Origin: Struthidea cinerea
Lineage: Eukaryota > Chordata > Aves > Passeriformes > Corcoracidae
Direction of reading: 5' to 3'
Length of the DNA: 64,000 bases
Assembly: GCA_013397865.1 (NCBI GenBank)
Contig: VZTI01003411.1
Span: 62,001 to 126,000, forward strand
Shown here: one piece after another, positions 62,946-64,000 of the stretch
Position numbering within the stretch: position 1 is the first letter of the stretch
How the letters are laid out: every line of letters begins with the position of its first letter
Made by a program: the position numbers and the translations under genes
Notes under the pieces: model-generated
What the model saw: the letters and a program-made list of their open reading frames with translations, nothing else
Databases searched by the model: none
Told to the model about the DNA's origin: nothing

Positions 62946-63222
62946 CAACTAGCAACAGGATACGAGGAATGGCCTCAAGCTGTGCCAGGGGAGGTTCCAG
63001 ATGGACATCAGGAAGAATTTTTTAACTATAAGTGTGGTTAAGCATTGGAACAGACTGCCCAGGGAGGTGGTGAAGTCACCATCCCTGGAAGTGTTCAAGA
63101 AATGACTGTTCATGACACGTAGTGCTGTGGTTTAGTTGGTGTGGTGGTGTTCAAAGGTTGGACTTGATGATCCTGGAGGTCTTTTCCAATCTTAATGATA
63201 CTATGATTTTATGATTCTATGG

Positions 63223-64000
63223 TTTTACTGGAAACAAGACTAAGATTCCTATAAAATCTGTTGTGAAACCCTCACATGGTATATGTTCTGAGAAAGCATT
63301 CTAAGAGAATACTGAGCTATAAGAATTCATAGAGATTTAATGACATTCGTTGCTGTGAAAGTTAATATAGTGACTTGGACTTAATAGTTGCTTATCCTCC
63401 AGGACCTTGTTAGGTACTTTATTAGGGTTCTAAAAGATTTTCCTTGATTATATATTTTATAGTTTCCAGAAAAAAAGTATAGAAAACTTTGAGTCCTTTT
63501 AGGTGTAGTAGTTGTAGGTCATAGATAAAGCAGGGTACCATTTGGATCAATTAGTCTTATATAATCAGTCACATGTATCTCATGCTATTTTCAGCTCTTA
63601 AGAACAAATGATTCTGCAAACAATTGCATAAACCTTGCCAAATAATTTCTTGTAAGATCCCTTAGAATGCAAGTTCTCCAGAGATTTCTAACATATATTT
63701 TATTATGGCTTCATTTCTGGTACAATTTTGGATTTTAATGGAAATGGATTTCAATGGTTAAAATTTTAATGGATTTTTAAATTAATGCCAACTGAAAAAA
63801 AACCCTTCAAAAATCACATCTAAAGTAGTTACTGCCTTATTAAAAATCAATGTACCACATTTTATAACATACATTTAAAAACTCCTCTAACACCAAGCAA
63901 CAGGTTATCTTACACTTTTGGTGTATAAAACATGGTACACTGTGAAATTAGTTTGGGCCTCTCTAAAGAAGAAGGTACCTACAGGTGGATGAACAAGGCA
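63223..64000. other. AT-rich noncoding stretch, no supported gene
   Basis: Unique AT-rich DNA to the window end. A short local repetition of the word AATGGATTT occurs at about 63735-63775. No gene, repeat family or RNA is recognised. Confidence 0.6.

Larger units (their letters stand above)
61548..63222 (+). mobile_element. CR1 LINE split by a later nested CR1
   Basis: The outer element has two parts. The left (61548-62029) runs from the CACTTGGGTCACAACAACCCC-like region through GGTGGCCAAGAAGGCCAA and GTTCTGGGCCCCTCACTACAAG to CTCTTCTCCAGGCAACCAG. The right part (62946-63222) resumes exactly there with CAACTAGCAACAGGATACGAGG and continues to the CR1 3' tail ending TATGATTCTATGG. In intact copies of this subfamily these parts are contiguous (…CTCCCAGGCAACTAGCGACAGG…). 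The 62030-62945 block is therefore a secondary insertion. No intact ORF2 remains, and frames read on either strand here are repeat-derived. Confidence 0.85.

Noticed and set aside
61542..62955. Open frames of 97-173 codons on both strands
   Set aside because: They are sense or antisense reads of CR1 sequence, several duplicated by the N-linked artefact.
1..64000. Operons, CRISPR arrays, prophage or other microbial systems
   Set aside because: The window has vertebrate character (CR1, ERV LTRs, CpG depletion); no regular spaced repeats or dense coding.

Overview
This window reads as nuclear DNA from a bird. It is AT-rich, poor in CpG, and contains no complete protein-coding gene that I can defend. 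The taxonomic signal comes from the repeats. There are several copies of the CR1 LINE, whose avian 3' tails end in repeats like ATTCTATG, and two LTR fragments of endogenous-retrovirus types I know from bird genomes. I see no Alu, B1 or L1-like elements. Interspersed repeats are sparse overall, as expected for birds. I cannot name the species or the neighbouring genes. The window is most likely intergenic or inside a very long intron.

Layout. 1-9756 holds no supported gene, only low-complexity tracts and one 22-bp tandem duplication. 9757-11460 holds a GC-richer block, a partial minus-sense LTR whose body is interrupted by about 108 bp resembling sequence 700 bp upstream, and two weak exon-like open frames. 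11461-22232 is featureless except for a CR1 tail near 19.75 kb. 22233-22930 is the one clear CpG island. It contains an exon-like stretch with good splice sites, ends in 25 consecutive A, and is flanked by a 9/10-matching 10-mer. 29.05-29.44 kb is an old CR1. 36.26-36.68 kb, read on the minus strand, has overlapping open frames ending at a perfect 5' splice-site match. 41.06-41.64 kb is a near-complete minus-sense solo LTR. 44.53-44.66 kb is a CR1 reverse-transcriptase remnant. 47.9 kb has a perfect 12-bp hairpin, and 52.5 kb has an exact Pol III B-box match. 54.48-54.75 kb is an ancient minus-strand CR1. 58.14-59.45 kb is a long plus-strand CR1 with a damaged catalytic site. 61.55-63.22 kb is a CR1 into which a second CR1 of another subfamily has inserted. 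That inner element carries a 338-bp duplication around a single N, which I read as an assembly artefact.

Nothing here behaves as an operon or coordinated gene system, and I found no CRISPR array, tRNA, rRNA or recognisable microRNA. Many open frames of 60-190 codons exist on both strands. Almost all are what AT-rich noncoding DNA of this length yields by chance or lie inside repeats, so they are not annotated as genes. The points most worth checking are the CpG island at 22.2-22.9 kb, the minus-strand block at 36.3-36.7 kb, the nested CR1 with its N-flanked duplication, and the interrupted LTR at 10.4-10.7 kb.
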